DNA from: Peptococcaceae bacterium BRH_c4a
GTDB taxonomy: Bacteria; Bacillota; Desulfotomaculia; Desulfotomaculales; Desulfocucumaceae
Direction: 5' to 3'
Length of the DNA stretch: 64,000 nucleotides
NCBI GenBank assembly: GCA_000961585.1
Contig: LADN01000069.1
Span: forward strand, 1-64,000
Shown here piece by piece: positions 7,163-16,522 of the stretch (the stretch's first letter is position 1; each line of letters opens with the position of its first letter). The translations under genes were made by a program, and so were the position numbers. Under the pieces are notes generated by a model that saw only the letters and a list, made by a program, of their open reading frames with translations, did not search any database and had not been told where the DNA came from.

Positions 7163-8719
7163 GTGAATTTTAAACAACTTTTGGCCAGGTTCGGTGAAAG
7201 ATGGCGTGCGTTAAATCAAACTCAGAAAGCAATTGCCATCCTGGCGGCGACGGGGGTGCTGGCGGGCCTGATTGTTTTAAATCAGGCGCTTTTCAGGACT
7301 CCTTACGCTCCTTTGTTTACAGGGCTTGATCCGAAAGACGCCGGCACGATAAGCGAAGAGTTGAAGAAGGAAAAAATACCCTATCAGATTACCAACCAGG
7401 GTAAAACAATAGAAGTGCCGGAAAAAATGGTATATGAAACCAGAATAAAAATAGCCAGCAACGGCGCTCTGTACAGCAATGGAGTTGGTTTTGAGCTGTT
7501 TGACCAGAAGAAATTCGGGGTCACCGAATTTGAGCAGCAGGTGGGTTACCAGAGGGCGCTGCAGGAAGAACTGCGCAGGACTATAATTCAGGTGGAGGCG
7601 GTGGAACAGGCCCGGATCCATCTGGTGATGCCGAAAAAAAGTCTCTTCCTGAATGATCAGACCGAGCCCTCGGCTTCCATCGCCCTTAAACTTAAACCCG
7701 CCGTCAAAATCTCCGGTGAAAATGTTAAGGGCATTGTGGAGTTGGTGGCAGGAAGCGTGGAGGGGCTTAAACCGGAAAACATTCACGTAATTGATATGCA
7801 GGGAAATTCCCTTAGCGACGGACTGAAACTGGGGGATAAATCCGCCAGTCTTACCAAGGCCACTGCCGACAGGAATGAGATAAGGCGGGCCTTTGAAAAA
7901 GAGCTGGAAACCAGGGTGCAGGGGATGCTCAGGCAGATACTGGGACCCGGTATGGCGGTGGCCATGGTTACGGCCGAGATCGATTTCGACCAGCAGCAGT
8001 ACAAATCCACCTCCTATGACAGGGGGCAGGTGTTAAGCGAGCACAACATCAGCGAAACCGGCAACGGCCCCGGGGGCGCCGGGGGATCTCCCGGCACCGA
8101 TTCGGATCTGCCGGGCAAAAGCATACCGGCCGCGGGCGGGGGCGGCGGAGGATCCAGTTTTTCAAAGGAGGAAACCACAACCAATTTTCAGGTTCCCGCC
8201 AAGGAAGAAACTGTGGTAAAGGCACCGGGAAGCCCAAAGAGGCTTTCGGTATCGGTGGTGTTGAACGGCAATTATTCCCAGGCTGAGATTCAACAGGTAC
8301 GCGATGTGGTGTCCGCCGCCATCGGGTACAACACCGCCCGGGGGGATCAGATAACGGTCTCCAGTATGGCCTTTGACGATACCGAGAAAAAAGAAATCGG
8401 CGCGGAACTGGCCAAGCAAAAGACAATGGAGGAAGAACGCACCCGAAATGTTACCATGGCCGTGATTGGTTTGTCGGCTTTCGTTCTCCTGGCGCTGGTG
8501 CTGAAATACATTTCCAGGCTGCTCCGTAAAAGGGCCGAGAGGCTGGAAGAGAACAGAAGGCTGGAGGAAGAGGCCAGAAAGCAGGCGCTTCTGGACGCCC
8601 AGGAAGAAAAACTGGAATTTCCAAAGATTGCGTCCAGACAGGATGAGTTGAGGGATATAGCTTCGGATAACCCGGACGGGGTTGCCGAAATTTTAAAACT
8701 CTGGTTAAAGGAGCAGTAA
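7163..8719 (+). CDS. fliF: flagellar MS-ring protein FliF
   Basis: MS-ring subunit in the cytoplasmic membrane. The 518 residues show an N-terminal transmembrane helix (about 24-44), the YscJ-like ring-building domains, a very Gly-rich linker (GGAGG and GGGGGG around 295-325), a second transmembrane helix (about 430-452) and a cytoplasmic tail ending DNPDGVAEILKLWLKEQ, the FliG-binding motif. GTG start with an upstream GGTTAGG. Confidence 0.97.
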   Translation: MNFKQLLARFGERWRALNQTQKAIAILAATGVLAGLIVLNQALFRTPYAPLFTGLDPKDAGTISEELKKEKIPYQITNQGKTIEVPEKMVYETRIKIASNGALYSNGVGFELFDQKKFGVTEFEQQVGYQRALQEELRRTIIQVEAVEQARIHLVMPKKSLFLNDQTEPSASIALKLKPAVKISGENVKGIVELVAGSVEGLKPENIHVIDMQGNSLSDGLKLGDKSASLTKATADRNEIRRAFEKELETRVQGMLRQILGPGMAVAMVTAEIDFDQQQYKSTSYDRGQVLSEHNISETGNGPGGAGGSPGTDSDLPGKSIPAAGGGGGGSSFSKEETTTNFQVPAKEETVVKAPGSPKRLSVSVVLNGNYSQAEIQQVRDVVSAAIGYNTARGDQITVSSMAFDDTEKKEIGAELAKQKTMEEERTRNVTMAVIGLSAFVLLALVLKYISRLLRKRAERLEENRRLEEEARKQALLDAQEEKLEFPKIASRQDELRDIASDNPDGVAEILKLWLKEQ

Positions 8720-8725
8720 AAATAT

Positions 8726-9739
8726 ATGGCAATGCCGGTGAAGCTTAACGGCATACAAAAAGCCGCCATCGTTTTAATAAGCCTGGGGGCGGATCTTTCT
8801 GCAAGGGTCTTGAAAAAGAGCTTTTCCGAAGATGAAATGGAAAAGATAACCGGGGAAATCTCTTTATTTGAAAACATACCCAGGGATGTCCAGAGGGCTG
8901 TGCTGGAGGAGTTTCTGCAATTCTCCCAGGCCCGGGAATACCTTATGAGGGGTGGCTTTGACTACGCCAAGGAACTCCTGGAAAAGGCCATGGGTAATCA
9001 GAAGGCGTTGGAAATTCTTGAAAAAGTATCGGTAAATATACAGAATGTGCCTTTTAGCAGCCTTAGAAAAACTGAGGCCAAACACCTTTTTAATTTTATC
9101 AGGGATGAGCACCCCCAGACTATGGCTCTTATTCTGACCTATCTTCACCCGGAGCAGGCTTCACTGATTCTGGCGGCCCTGCCGCCGGAGCAGCAGGCCG
9201 ACGTGGCCAGAAGGGTTGCCATTATTGACCGTATTGCCCCCGAAGTTATTAAGGAAGTGGAAAAAGTTCTGGAAAGAAAAATGTCCATGATTGTTACCCA
9301 CCATGACCAGAACACCGGCGGCATCAAGACTCTGGTCAATATTCTGAACAGGGTTGACCGTTCCACAGAAAAAACAATTCTGGAAGAGTTGGAAACCAAT
9401 GACCCTGAGCTGGCCGACGAAATCCGCAAGCTTATGTTTGTGTTCGAGGACATTATAAAGCTGCATGACGTTGCCATCCAGAGGGTATTAAGGGAAGTGG
9501 ATCAGAAGGATCTGGCCAAGGCCATGCGCGGTTCCAATGAGGACGTGGCCAACAGAATATACAAAAACATGTCAAAACGGGCTGCAGATATGCTGAGAGA
9601 AGAAATTCAGTTTATGGGTCCTGTTCGTCTGAGGGACGTTGAAGAAGCACAGCAGAGAATAGTGCAGGTAATCAGGCGGCTGGACGAGGCAGGTGAAATT
9701 ATCGTTGCCCGGGGTGGAGAAGATGCTATCGTCCTCTAA
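8726..9739 (+). CDS. fliG: flagellar motor switch protein FliG
   Basis: C-ring rotor protein that meets the stator. The 337 residues contain the EHPQ motif (RDEHPQTMALILTYLHPEQ) in the middle domain and MFVFEDIIKL at the start of the torque-generating C-terminal domain, with charged residues in RVLREVDQKDLAKAMRG. The SD GGAG lies in the end of fliF, 13 nt upstream. Its last 17 nt overlap fliH. Confidence 0.97.
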   Translation: MAMPVKLNGIQKAAIVLISLGADLSARVLKKSFSEDEMEKITGEISLFENIPRDVQRAVLEEFLQFSQAREYLMRGGFDYAKELLEKAMGNQKALEILEKVSVNIQNVPFSSLRKTEAKHLFNFIRDEHPQTMALILTYLHPEQASLILAALPPEQQADVARRVAIIDRIAPEVIKEVEKVLERKMSMIVTHHDQNTGGIKTLVNILNRVDRSTEKTILEELETNDPELADEIRKLMFVFEDIIKLHDVAIQRVLREVDQKDLAKAMRGSNEDVANRIYKNMSKRAADMLREEIQFMGPVRLRDVEEAQQRIVQVIRRLDEAGEIIVARGGEDAIVL

Positions 9740-10493
9740 GATCATAAAGGGGCGGGGAAAAACCCCTGACTGCAGAATACTTGAACTAAGGCACAGTTTT
9801 ATAAAGGAAGTAGCGGATATTGATCAGGAACCGGCTGCTGAGCAGTCAGAACCGGGCCTTGATCCTGCCCAGGCGGCCTCCCGGATCATGGAAGAGGCTG
9901 CGGAAAGGGCTCAGAAAATAGTCTCGGAGGCTGAGACATTTGCTCTGGAAATAAAGGAGAATACTTTAAAAATAGCCGAGGAAGAGGCTGAAAGGATTAA
10001 AAGGGACTCCCGGGAAGAGGGGTTGGCGGAGGGAAGGAAGGAAGCGCTGGCCAGGGCGGCCGCCGACGCTTCATCCATAAGGGACCAGGCCAGGCTGGTA
10101 TTGAGGCAGGCTGAAGAAATAAGAAGGCAGACCATTGATTCCCTCGAGCCGGAAATTTTACAGCTGGCCATTGACATAGCGGAAAAGGTGATTTCAGCCA
10201 ATCTTGCGGTTGAACCCCAGGTTGTTATGGATATAGCCGGGGAGGCCATCGGCATGCTGCACAACAGGGATCAGGTGGTCTTGTTTGTTAATCCGGATCA
10301 GGTTACCCTTTTTCAGGAGAGACGGGAAGAATTGCAAAAACTTATTTCTCCAAAGGGGGAGCTGCATATTATTTCCGACCAGGATATTGGATCCGGGGGA
10401 TGTATTGCCGAAACCGAATACGGAAGGGTTGACGCCAGGCTGGATGAGCGGTGGGACAATCTTCTCAGGGCTCTGAAGGAGTTTGGCCGGTGA
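9723..10493 (+). CDS. fliH: flagellar assembly protein FliH
   Basis: Stator-like partner of the export ATPase FliI. The 256 residues are Glu/Ala-rich coiled coil up to about residue 140, followed by a conserved globular domain (ILQLAIDIAEKVISANL, later ISDQDIGSGGCIAET and DARLDERWDNLL). ATG 9723 has a GGTGGAG site 4 nt upstream and overlaps fliG by 17 nt. Ends in a 4-nt GTGA overlap with fliI. Confidence 0.94.
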   Translation: MLSSSKIIKGRGKTPDCRILELRHSFIKEVADIDQEPAAEQSEPGLDPAQAASRIMEEAAERAQKIVSEAETFALEIKENTLKIAEEEAERIKRDSREEGLAEGRKEALARAAADASSIRDQARLVLRQAEEIRRQTIDSLEPEILQLAIDIAEKVISANLAVEPQVVMDIAGEAIGMLHNRDQVVLFVNPDQVTLFQERREELQKLISPKGELHIISDQDIGSGGCIAETEYGRVDARLDERWDNLLRALKEFGR

Positions 10494-11818
10494 ACCGCGA
10501 TTTAAAGGAAATAGATTTTGAAAAAATACGACGGCGTTTAAAAACAGCCAAATTATTCTACCCCACCGGACAGGTGACTAGGGTAATAGGTCTTACAGTT
10601 GAGGCCAGAGGTATTTCCGCCCGCATAGGCGAGGTGTGCGACATAATTGTGCCCGGGGAACCACTGCCGGTTAAATCCGAGGTGGTGGGATTCCGTGATA
10701 ATAATACTCTTCTTATGCCATTGGGGGAGCTGAGGGGTATTTATCCGGGCTGTACGGTGGTACCCGGCGGAAATTCACATGCCGTCAGGGTGGGACCTCA
10801 TCTGCTGGGCAGGATAGTGGACGGACTGGGTATGCCCATTGATTGGGAGGAACCGCAATGGGACATGGGGGAAGAAATGTCGGTTGACAGTGCCCCGCCC
10901 AATCCCCTTTCCCGGAAAAGGATCACAGATATGCTGGTCACCGGCGTAAGATCCATAGACGGGCTGCTCACTTGCGGCAAGGGACAGCGTCTGGGCATTT
11001 TTTCCGGCAGCGGAGTAGGCAAGAGTACCCTCATGGGAATGATTGCCCGTAACTGCAGCGCCGATATTAACGTCATAGGGCTTATTGGTGAGCGGGGCCG
11101 CGAGGTCAGGGAATTTATCGAAAAGGACCTGGGGGAATCGGGGCTGTCCAGGTCGGTGGTGGTTGTGGCCACTTCGGATCAGCCGGCTCTGGTCAGGTTG
11201 AAGGGAGCCTTTGTGGCCAGCGCCATTGCCGAGTATTTCAGGGATAAGGGTAAGGATGTAATGCTGATGATGGATTCCATTACCAGGTTTGCTATGGCCC
11301 AGCGCGAGGTGGGCCTGGCGGTGGGGGAACCGCCTGCCACCAAAGGTTACACACCGTCGGTATTTGCTCTTCTGCCCCGGCTTTTGGAGAGATCCGGAAT
11401 GGGATTGAATGGTTCCATCACAGCCTTTTACACTGTGCTGGTGGAAGCCGACGATATGAATGATCCCATTGCCGATGCGGTAAGGGGGATTCTGGACGGG
11501 CATATAGTTTTATCCAGGGAGCTGGCGTCAAAATCCCACTATCCGGCCATTGACGTAATGGAAAGCGTCAGCCGCCTGATGCCTGAGATAGCACCTCCGG
11601 AGCATTTCCGAAGGGCCATGCTGATAAAGGAAAAAATGGCCATTTACCGCCAGTCGGAGGATTTAATAAATATAGGGGCCTATGCAAAGGGTTCAAATAC
11701 AAAAATAGATGAAGCGATTAAATGCAATGACTCCATAAATGATTTTCTGAAACAGGATTTGGACCAGGGATTCAGCTTTGAACAAACCCTGGAGGCCCTG
11801 GAAAATATTAAAATGTAA
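10490..11818 (+). CDS. fliI: flagellum-specific ATPase FliI
   Basis: Export ATPase homologous to F1 beta. The 442 residues have the P-loop GSGVGKST at about 172-179, ERGREVREFIEKDL, the Walker B region VMLMMDSITRFAMAQREVG and EPPATKGYTPSVFALLPRL. GTG start inside the fliH stop (GTGA) with GGAG 9 nt upstream; the longer frame from 10451 is rejected. Confidence 0.97.
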   Translation: MNRDLKEIDFEKIRRRLKTAKLFYPTGQVTRVIGLTVEARGISARIGEVCDIIVPGEPLPVKSEVVGFRDNNTLLMPLGELRGIYPGCTVVPGGNSHAVRVGPHLLGRIVDGLGMPIDWEEPQWDMGEEMSVDSAPPNPLSRKRITDMLVTGVRSIDGLLTCGKGQRLGIFSGSGVGKSTLMGMIARNCSADINVIGLIGERGREVREFIEKDLGESGLSRSVVVVATSDQPALVRLKGAFVASAIAEYFRDKGKDVMLMMDSITRFAMAQREVGLAVGEPPATKGYTPSVFALLPRLLERSGMGLNGSITAFYTVLVEADDMNDPIADAVRGILDGHIVLSRELASKSHYPAIDVMESVSRLMPEIAPPEHFRRAMLIKEKMAIYRQSEDLINIGAYAKGSNTKIDEAIKCNDSINDFLKQDLDQGFSFEQTLEALENIKM

Positions 11819-11860
11819 ACTGTTTTTCCGAGTCAGGTTAATTACCGGGGAGGGGAGAAT

Positions 11861-12298
11861 ATGAAAAAATTTTCATTCAGGCTGGAGCCGGTACTGAAAA
11901 ACCGATGGGAAAAAGAGGAAAAGGCAATATTGGAGCAGGCGGCAGCCCAGAGGGAATACAATAAACAGTTGAACCTGCTTGAAAATATCCGCATAAGCCT
12001 CAATAAGGCCAGAGAGACGGTCTTTGGGGGAATGACGGTGGATGACTGCCTGGCCGGAACCCTCTACATAGATTACCTGGATACCTCTCTGACAAGGCAG
12101 GAGAAGGTGGCGGACAACTCTCTGAGGGACCTCGAGAAAAAAAGAAAGGCCGTTATTCAGGCCCGTAAGGACAAGCTGGTGTTGCAAAAACTGAAAGAAA
12201 AGCTTTATGAGAGCCATATACATGAGCTTAATATATGGGAGGCCAAATTAATCGATGATCAGTGCACGGCACTGATTTACAGGCGAGAGGGGGAATGA
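11861..12298 (+). CDS. fliJ: flagellar export protein FliJ
   Basis: Coiled-coil stalk of the export ATPase. The 145 residues start KKFSFRLEPVLKNRWEKEE, the usual FliJ opening, and are helical throughout. ATG with a GGGGAGGGGAGA SD. Identification rests on the start motif, size and position after fliI. Confidence 0.9.
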   Translation: MKKFSFRLEPVLKNRWEKEEKAILEQAAAQREYNKQLNLLENIRISLNKARETVFGGMTVDDCLAGTLYIDYLDTSLTRQEKVADNSLRDLEKKRKAVIQARKDKLVLQKLKEKLYESHIHELNIWEAKLIDDQCTALIYRREGE

Positions 12299-12300
12299 AT

Positions 12301-12330
12301 AAGAACTCAGAATTCAGAATTAAAAACTGA
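12301..12330. repeat. 7-nt tandem repeat (CAGAATT type)
   Basis: Three to four CAGAATT-like heptamers fill the short gap between fliJ and fliK. Confidence 0.65.
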
Positions 12331-12350
12331 ATATGGAAAGGAGGTGTGAA

Positions 12351-13922
12351 ATGAAAGCTGAAGTATTAGCAATATCTTCGGGTTCCAATGTTTCAGTCCT
12401 TAACCAGACCGGGGCGGTCGGCGGAGACCCTATGGGCACAGACTTTCTTATGGCTCTTATGGCCGCAATGATGCCACCCCCTGGAATCATTGCACAGGCG
12501 CCAGTTGGCATGGAATTGTTGGATCAGCAAACCAAAAGCCCTGAGGGCGGAGAAGTTATTAATGTTTCTCCGGGGGTAAACGTGGTTGCGGAAAACGGCA
12601 GAAATGACGTTTTACCTGATTTTATCATGGCTTTCTCCGGGGGCTTGATTACAGAAAGCCGGGCGGAATTAGATTCAGTCAGCCTGGCAACTGATCATTC
12701 CAAGGCTGACAGGATGGCGGCGCCGGTACAACAAGTTTCTATACCCGAAGGCGTGAATTCTGGAGTGTCAGAAACAGCGGATGGCAGTGAAGCTGTAACC
12801 CAGTCCCTGCCATCCGGCAGTGATGGCAGTATGAAAGCGCAGGAAGTCACCATTCCTTTGCCACAAGGCCAGGTTGACAGGGTTGACCAGTTGATCAGTC
12901 CCAAAGAGATTAAAACTCAAATCCCTGAATATGTTCCCGACACTGTTGAAACCCAAAATATCCAGGTAAAGATTGCCATGGCGGAAGATGCCGGAATTAT
13001 TACCAGAAACGCCAAGTTCCCCAGTGTTGAACCTCCCTCAAAAGGACTTGCTGACACCGGTGAAACAAATTGGCAAAGTATCTCCACTAAGACCGGAGAA
13101 GGTGTGGCGGTAGAACGGGTTATAAGCTCCGGCAGCAATTACGGCGGGCAAAACCCCGGGGGTCAGGGTGAAAAAGAAAAGGTAATAATTAATGCCGGTC
13201 AGGATCATAAAAGGGTTACACCCGCTTCAACGTTTATGCAGCAAGATCGGCAAGGGAATGCAGTACCGGCTCAAAATTCAGGGATGCCGGCAAAACAGGC
13301 TGAAAGCGTAGTTACCGAAGGCAGGCCTCTGTTAACCGAAGTCTTTGGCAACCAGGGAGTCCGGGAAAAATCAGAAGAAACGGTCGGCCAGGGAGAAAAT
13401 GCGCAGGGTTTAAGGGCGGAAAATATGGAGCCCGGATCAGGACAGGGGCAGACCCAGGTTAACTCCGGCACTGTGAACATGTCAAACATAACTCCAAGTA
13501 AGTTTCCGTCTGAGGTACTGCCACATTTGATTAATCCGATGCGTACTATAAACGCCGACGGTCGGGTAACGGTAATCAGACTTAAAATGGAGCCGGAAAA
13601 TATGGGTGAAATCAAAATCAGGATCTCTTATGCAAAAGGTAAAATGGCGGCTCACTTTTATGCATCCAGCGGACTGGTCAAAGAAGCCATAGAATGTTCC
13701 CTGCCCCAGTTAAAAGAAACACTGGCTCAGTACAAAGTCGATCTGGGAGAGGCCACCGCCTCTTTGGGACAGGAACAGCGGAATAACGGGTCTGGATCAA
13801 CCGGCTTTGGACATAACGGCAGGATGAAGGGCTTTGCGGGAATGTTCTCAGGCGGGGATTCAGGAGAAAAGTCAGTTTCATCCGGTATGGGAGATGATCA
13901 AAGAATAAATTTACTGATATAA
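12351..13922 (+). CDS. fliK: flagellar hook-length control protein FliK
   Basis: Secreted molecular ruler that switches export specificity. The 523 residues are mostly low-complexity Gly/Ser/Gln/Glu sequence, with the conserved C-terminal Flg_hook domain at about 400-480 (VIRLKMEPENMGEIKIRI, then VKEAIECSLPQLKETL). ATG 12351 follows an AAAGGAGGTG site; the in-frame ATG 12333 lies upstream of that SD. Position before flgD supports the call. Confidence 0.92.
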   Translation: MKAEVLAISSGSNVSVLNQTGAVGGDPMGTDFLMALMAAMMPPPGIIAQAPVGMELLDQQTKSPEGGEVINVSPGVNVVAENGRNDVLPDFIMAFSGGLITESRAELDSVSLATDHSKADRMAAPVQQVSIPEGVNSGVSETADGSEAVTQSLPSGSDGSMKAQEVTIPLPQGQVDRVDQLISPKEIKTQIPEYVPDTVETQNIQVKIAMAEDAGIITRNAKFPSVEPPSKGLADTGETNWQSISTKTGEGVAVERVISSGSNYGGQNPGGQGEKEKVIINAGQDHKRVTPASTFMQQDRQGNAVPAQNSGMPAKQAESVVTEGRPLLTEVFGNQGVREKSEETVGQGENAQGLRAENMEPGSGQGQTQVNSGTVNMSNITPSKFPSEVLPHLINPMRTINADGRVTVIRLKMEPENMGEIKIRISYAKGKMAAHFYASSGLVKEAIECSLPQLKETLAQYKVDLGEATASLGQEQRNNGSGSTGFGHNGRMKGFAGMFSGGDSGEKSVSSGMGDDQRINLLI

Positions 13923-13938
13923 GAAAAGTGGTGATCTT

Positions 13939-14595
13939 GTGGACTCTGCTAAGGCTGCTGAATCTTCTAAATACGGTGTTCCGGACAAAGGACCCAGGAT
14001 ACCCAAAAAAGTACTTAACAAGGAAGATTTCCTCAGTCTGCTGGTTGCCCAGCTAAAAAACCAGAATCCTCTGGAGCCCCAGAGTAACGAAGAATTCATT
14101 TCCACCATGGCTCAGTTTAATTCTCTGGAAACACTGACCTCTCTGGACAAAAGTATAAATTACGGACAGGCCATGTCCATGATGGACAAGCAGGTGACCG
14201 TTCAGGAATTAAATAAGGACCCCATTACAGGGAAGGTGGAAAAAGCAGGTCTGGCAGATGGGAAAGTGGTTGTATTTGTTGGCGGACAAAAGTACAGCAT
14301 ATCCGACGTCAGGGAAATACGCCCCCAGGAGGTGGGACAACAGGCCGTTTCAGGAAGCGAACTTGCTCAGGCGGCGCTTATTATCGGTAAGGAGGTTCTG
14401 CTGGCAAAAGAAAATATCAGCGGGATAGTGGAAAAAGCAGGACTGGTTGACGGGAAAATCAAGATTTATGTAAACGGGACACCTTATGACATATCCGGCA
14501 TCTCCGAAATTAAAAACCCGGTGTCAGGTCAAAGTCAAAGTGGGGCGCCCGAAACGGAGGGTGTAAGCGGTGAAGGTTTACAGCAAGGAGGATAA
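13939..14595 (+). CDS. flgD: flagellar hook capping protein FlgD, with duplicated C-terminal module
   Basis: Hook cap and assembly scaffold. The N-terminal FlgD domain is clear: LNKEDFLSLLVAQLKNQNPL, NEEFISTMAQFNSLE. The C-terminal part holds two tandem copies of a beta module: GKVEKAGLADGKVVVFVGG (about 97-115) and GIVEKAGLVDGKIKIYVNG (about 161-179), each preceded by a V/L-rich strand and followed by a S/D-IS-x-I/V-x-EI turn. Firmicutes FlgD usually carries one such module. GTG start; 26-nt overlap with the next gene. Confidence 0.94.
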   Translation: MDSAKAAESSKYGVPDKGPRIPKKVLNKEDFLSLLVAQLKNQNPLEPQSNEEFISTMAQFNSLETLTSLDKSINYGQAMSMMDKQVTVQELNKDPITGKVEKAGLADGKVVVFVGGQKYSISDVREIRPQEVGQQAVSGSELAQAALIIGKEVLLAKENISGIVEKAGLVDGKIKIYVNGTPYDISGISEIKNPVSGQSQSGAPETEGVSGEGLQQGG

Positions 14596-15013
14596 GATTC
14601 CGGTAATTATTCCCCAACCAGCGGCAGGATTGCACCGTAACAGGGGAGTTGAACCCTCATCGGGGAAGGTTGAATCAGGTTCCGCCGGCAAGGGTACTTC
14701 CGTTAACCCGGTGAATACCTTTGGTGAAATACTGAACGCCGAATTCGAAAAATCAAGGGATCTGAAATTATCGGCCCATGCAGAGCGTAGGCTCAGGGAA
14801 AGAAACGTAATTTTAAACCGGGAAGACATGCAGAAAATAGAAGGAGCCGTTAACAAGGCCGCGGCCAAAGGCTCCAGAGAATCCCTGGTGATATTCGGGG
14901 ATCTGGCTCTGGTGGCCAGCGTGAGGAACAAAACCATTATTACCGCCCTGGAAGGAAAAGACATGAAGGATCATCTTTTCACCAACATTGACAGTGCGGT
15001 GATTGTCAGGTAA
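14570..15013 (+). CDS. flagellar operon protein, TIGR02530 (flg_new) type
   Basis: Conserved protein found between flgD and flgE in many Firmicutes. The C-terminal 85 residues match the family pattern: LSAHAERRLRERNVILNRED, ESLVIFGDLALVASVRN, TIITALEGKDM and FTNIDSAVIV. An N-terminal extension of about 60 residues is rich in Gly/Ser/Pro. Role unknown; hook assembly is a guess from context. GTG start with a GGAGGGTG site, overlapping flgD. Confidence 0.85.
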   Translation: MKVYSKEDKIPVIIPQPAAGLHRNRGVEPSSGKVESGSAGKGTSVNPVNTFGEILNAEFEKSRDLKLSAHAERRLRERNVILNREDMQKIEGAVNKAAAKGSRESLVIFGDLALVASVRNKTIITALEGKDMKDHLFTNIDSAVIVR

Positions 15014-15070
15014 CAGCTGGCCCGAAAAGGAGGCTGTGGGACCGCTGAACGACTGAGGCGGTTGACCAAA

Positions 15071-15126
15071 AGAATACAGGAGACAGAATAAAACCAGATT
15101 CTGACTCCTGACTCCTGTATTCTGAC
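15071..15126. repeat. 7-nt repeat hairpin (ACAGGAG / CTCCTGT type)
   Basis: Heptad units ATTCTGA/CTCCTGA/CTCCTGT in the gap before flgE. The ends AGAATACAGGAG and CTCCTGTATTCT are a perfect 12-bp inverted repeat, so the RNA can fold into a hairpin inside the operon. Confidence 0.78.
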
Positions 15127-15166
15127 ATGCAGTAAAGCCCCAAATTTTAGGTAGGAGGTTAAGATT

Positions 15167-15946
15167 ATGATTAGATCTCTCTTTTCAGGCGTATCCGGGA
15201 TACGTAACCATCAGGTGCGTATGGATACTATATCAAATAACATCGCCAATGTTAACACCACCGGTTTTAAGGCGGCCAGGGCCAATTTCCAGGACAGCCT
15301 CAACCAGACCTTAAGGGGCGGCGGCGCCGGCCGCAATCCAATGCAGGCCGGCACCGGAATAATGGTGGGCAGTATAGGCACCAAGATGGAACAGGGACCG
15401 CTGCAGATGACCGGACGGGCGCTGGATTTGGCCATATCAGGAACAGGTTTCTTCAAGGTCAGCGACGGAACCAACGAATACTATACCCGGGACGGTTCCT
15501 TTTTCATAGACACCAACAACAATATAGTTAACTCCAGTGGGATGAAGCTGCAGAATGACGGGGGCGACATGGTCTTTGACGGCACGGTGGCAAGCCTCAG
15601 CGTGGATAAAGCCGGACTGGTTACGTATTATACCACCGATGACCCCAATACGGCCAACACCGGCCTGTCGATACAGGTCTTCACATTCCCCAACCAGGAG
15701 GGTCTTTCCAAGATAGGCAACAGCATGTATAAATACGACGCCTCGGTAACCGGGGAACCGGAAGCTCATACGCCCGGCAGCGACGGGTCGGGGAACCTGG
15801 AGTCGGGCTTTCTGGAAATGTCGAACGCCGACCTCAGTGAAGAGTTCACCTCAATGATTACCACCCAGCGGGGATATCAGGCCAATTCAAGGGTAATCAC
15901 GGTGTCAGACTCACTTTTAGAGGAATTAATACAACTAAAGAGATAA
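15167..15946 (+). CDS. flgE: flagellar hook protein FlgE (short form)
   Basis: Hook subunit. The 259 residues carry the axial-protein N-terminus (MDTISNNIANVNTTGFKAAR), the DLAISGTGFFKV motif, and the C-terminal EEFTSMITTQRGYQANSRVI block. Length matches the compact hook protein of B. subtilis, and the position after flgD is that of flgE. The family is close to FlgG, so FlgE rests partly on gene order. Start ATG with a GTAGGAGG site. Confidence 0.92.
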   Translation: MIRSLFSGVSGIRNHQVRMDTISNNIANVNTTGFKAARANFQDSLNQTLRGGGAGRNPMQAGTGIMVGSIGTKMEQGPLQMTGRALDLAISGTGFFKVSDGTNEYYTRDGSFFIDTNNNIVNSSGMKLQNDGGDMVFDGTVASLSVDKAGLVTYYTTDDPNTANTGLSIQVFTFPNQEGLSKIGNSMYKYDASVTGEPEAHTPGSDGSGNLESGFLEMSNADLSEEFTSMITTQRGYQANSRVITVSDSLLEELIQLKR

Positions 15947-15956
15947 TTAAATTTTT

Positions 15957-15984
15957 GGCTGCCCGGCCTGTGGGCCGGGCAGCC
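15957..15984 (+). promoter_or_regulatory. strong GC-rich stem-loop between flgE and fliL
   Basis: A perfect 12-bp stem, GGCTGCCCGGCC/GGCCGGGCAGCC with a TGTG loop, 10 nt past the flgE stop. No T-run follows on the plus strand, so it looks like an mRNA-stabilising or processing hairpin, or a pausing site, rather than a terminator. Confidence 0.75.
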
Positions 15985-16002
15985 ATTTAGGGAGAAGGAT
16001 AA

Positions 16003-16503
16003 ATGGCATCCAGAGTCGAAAAAGACAACGACAAAGAAAATGTCGAGGTTTCGGGTAAAAAGAAAAGATCGGGCGTAATGGTAATTATGATGGCGGCGGT
16101 GGGCGCCCTGGTGGCAGGGGGTCTGCTTATGGGGATCATTCTTTATTTCGTGGGTATTCCAGGGGTTATGCCCAAAATGAAGACCACCCCTCCCCCCCAG
16201 TATGAGCTGCTGGAATTGGGAGAGCGGGTTGTGAACCTTTCCGATAGCGGGGGCATGCGCTATCTTAGGGTGAAAATGGTTTTGGAATTTAAGAAAAATG
16301 AAAAGCTTTCCGCCGAGATTAAGGAAAAGCACGCCCCGGTTATGGAGGACGTTTTGCATGTCCTTCGGAGTAAGAACGTTGAAGATATAAGGCCCCTGGA
16401 CAAGGAAGAAAAGGTCAAAACTGAGATCATCAATGCAGTTAACGCCCGCTTAAAAAACGGCAAGGTGGAACGGATTTATTTTACAGATTTCCTTATACAG
16501 TAA
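16003..16503 (+). CDS. fliL: flagellar basal body-associated protein FliL
   Basis: Single-pass membrane protein near the stator. The 166 residues have one transmembrane helix at about 28-50 (VMVIMMAAVGALVAGGLLMG) after a Lys-rich cytoplasmic tail, then the FliL domain with YLRVKMVLEF, a DVLHVLRSKN stretch and the end VERIYFTDFLIQ. Usual length and position. Confidence 0.94.
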   Translation: MASRVEKDNDKENVEVSGKKKRSGVMVIMMAAVGALVAGGLLMGIILYFVGIPGVMPKMKTTPPPQYELLELGERVVNLSDSGGMRYLRVKMVLEFKKNEKLSAEIKEKHAPVMEDVLHVLRSKNVEDIRPLDKEEKVKTEIINAVNARLKNGKVERIYFTDFLIQ

Positions 16504-16522
16504 TTGCGGGGGTAAGGCGAAA

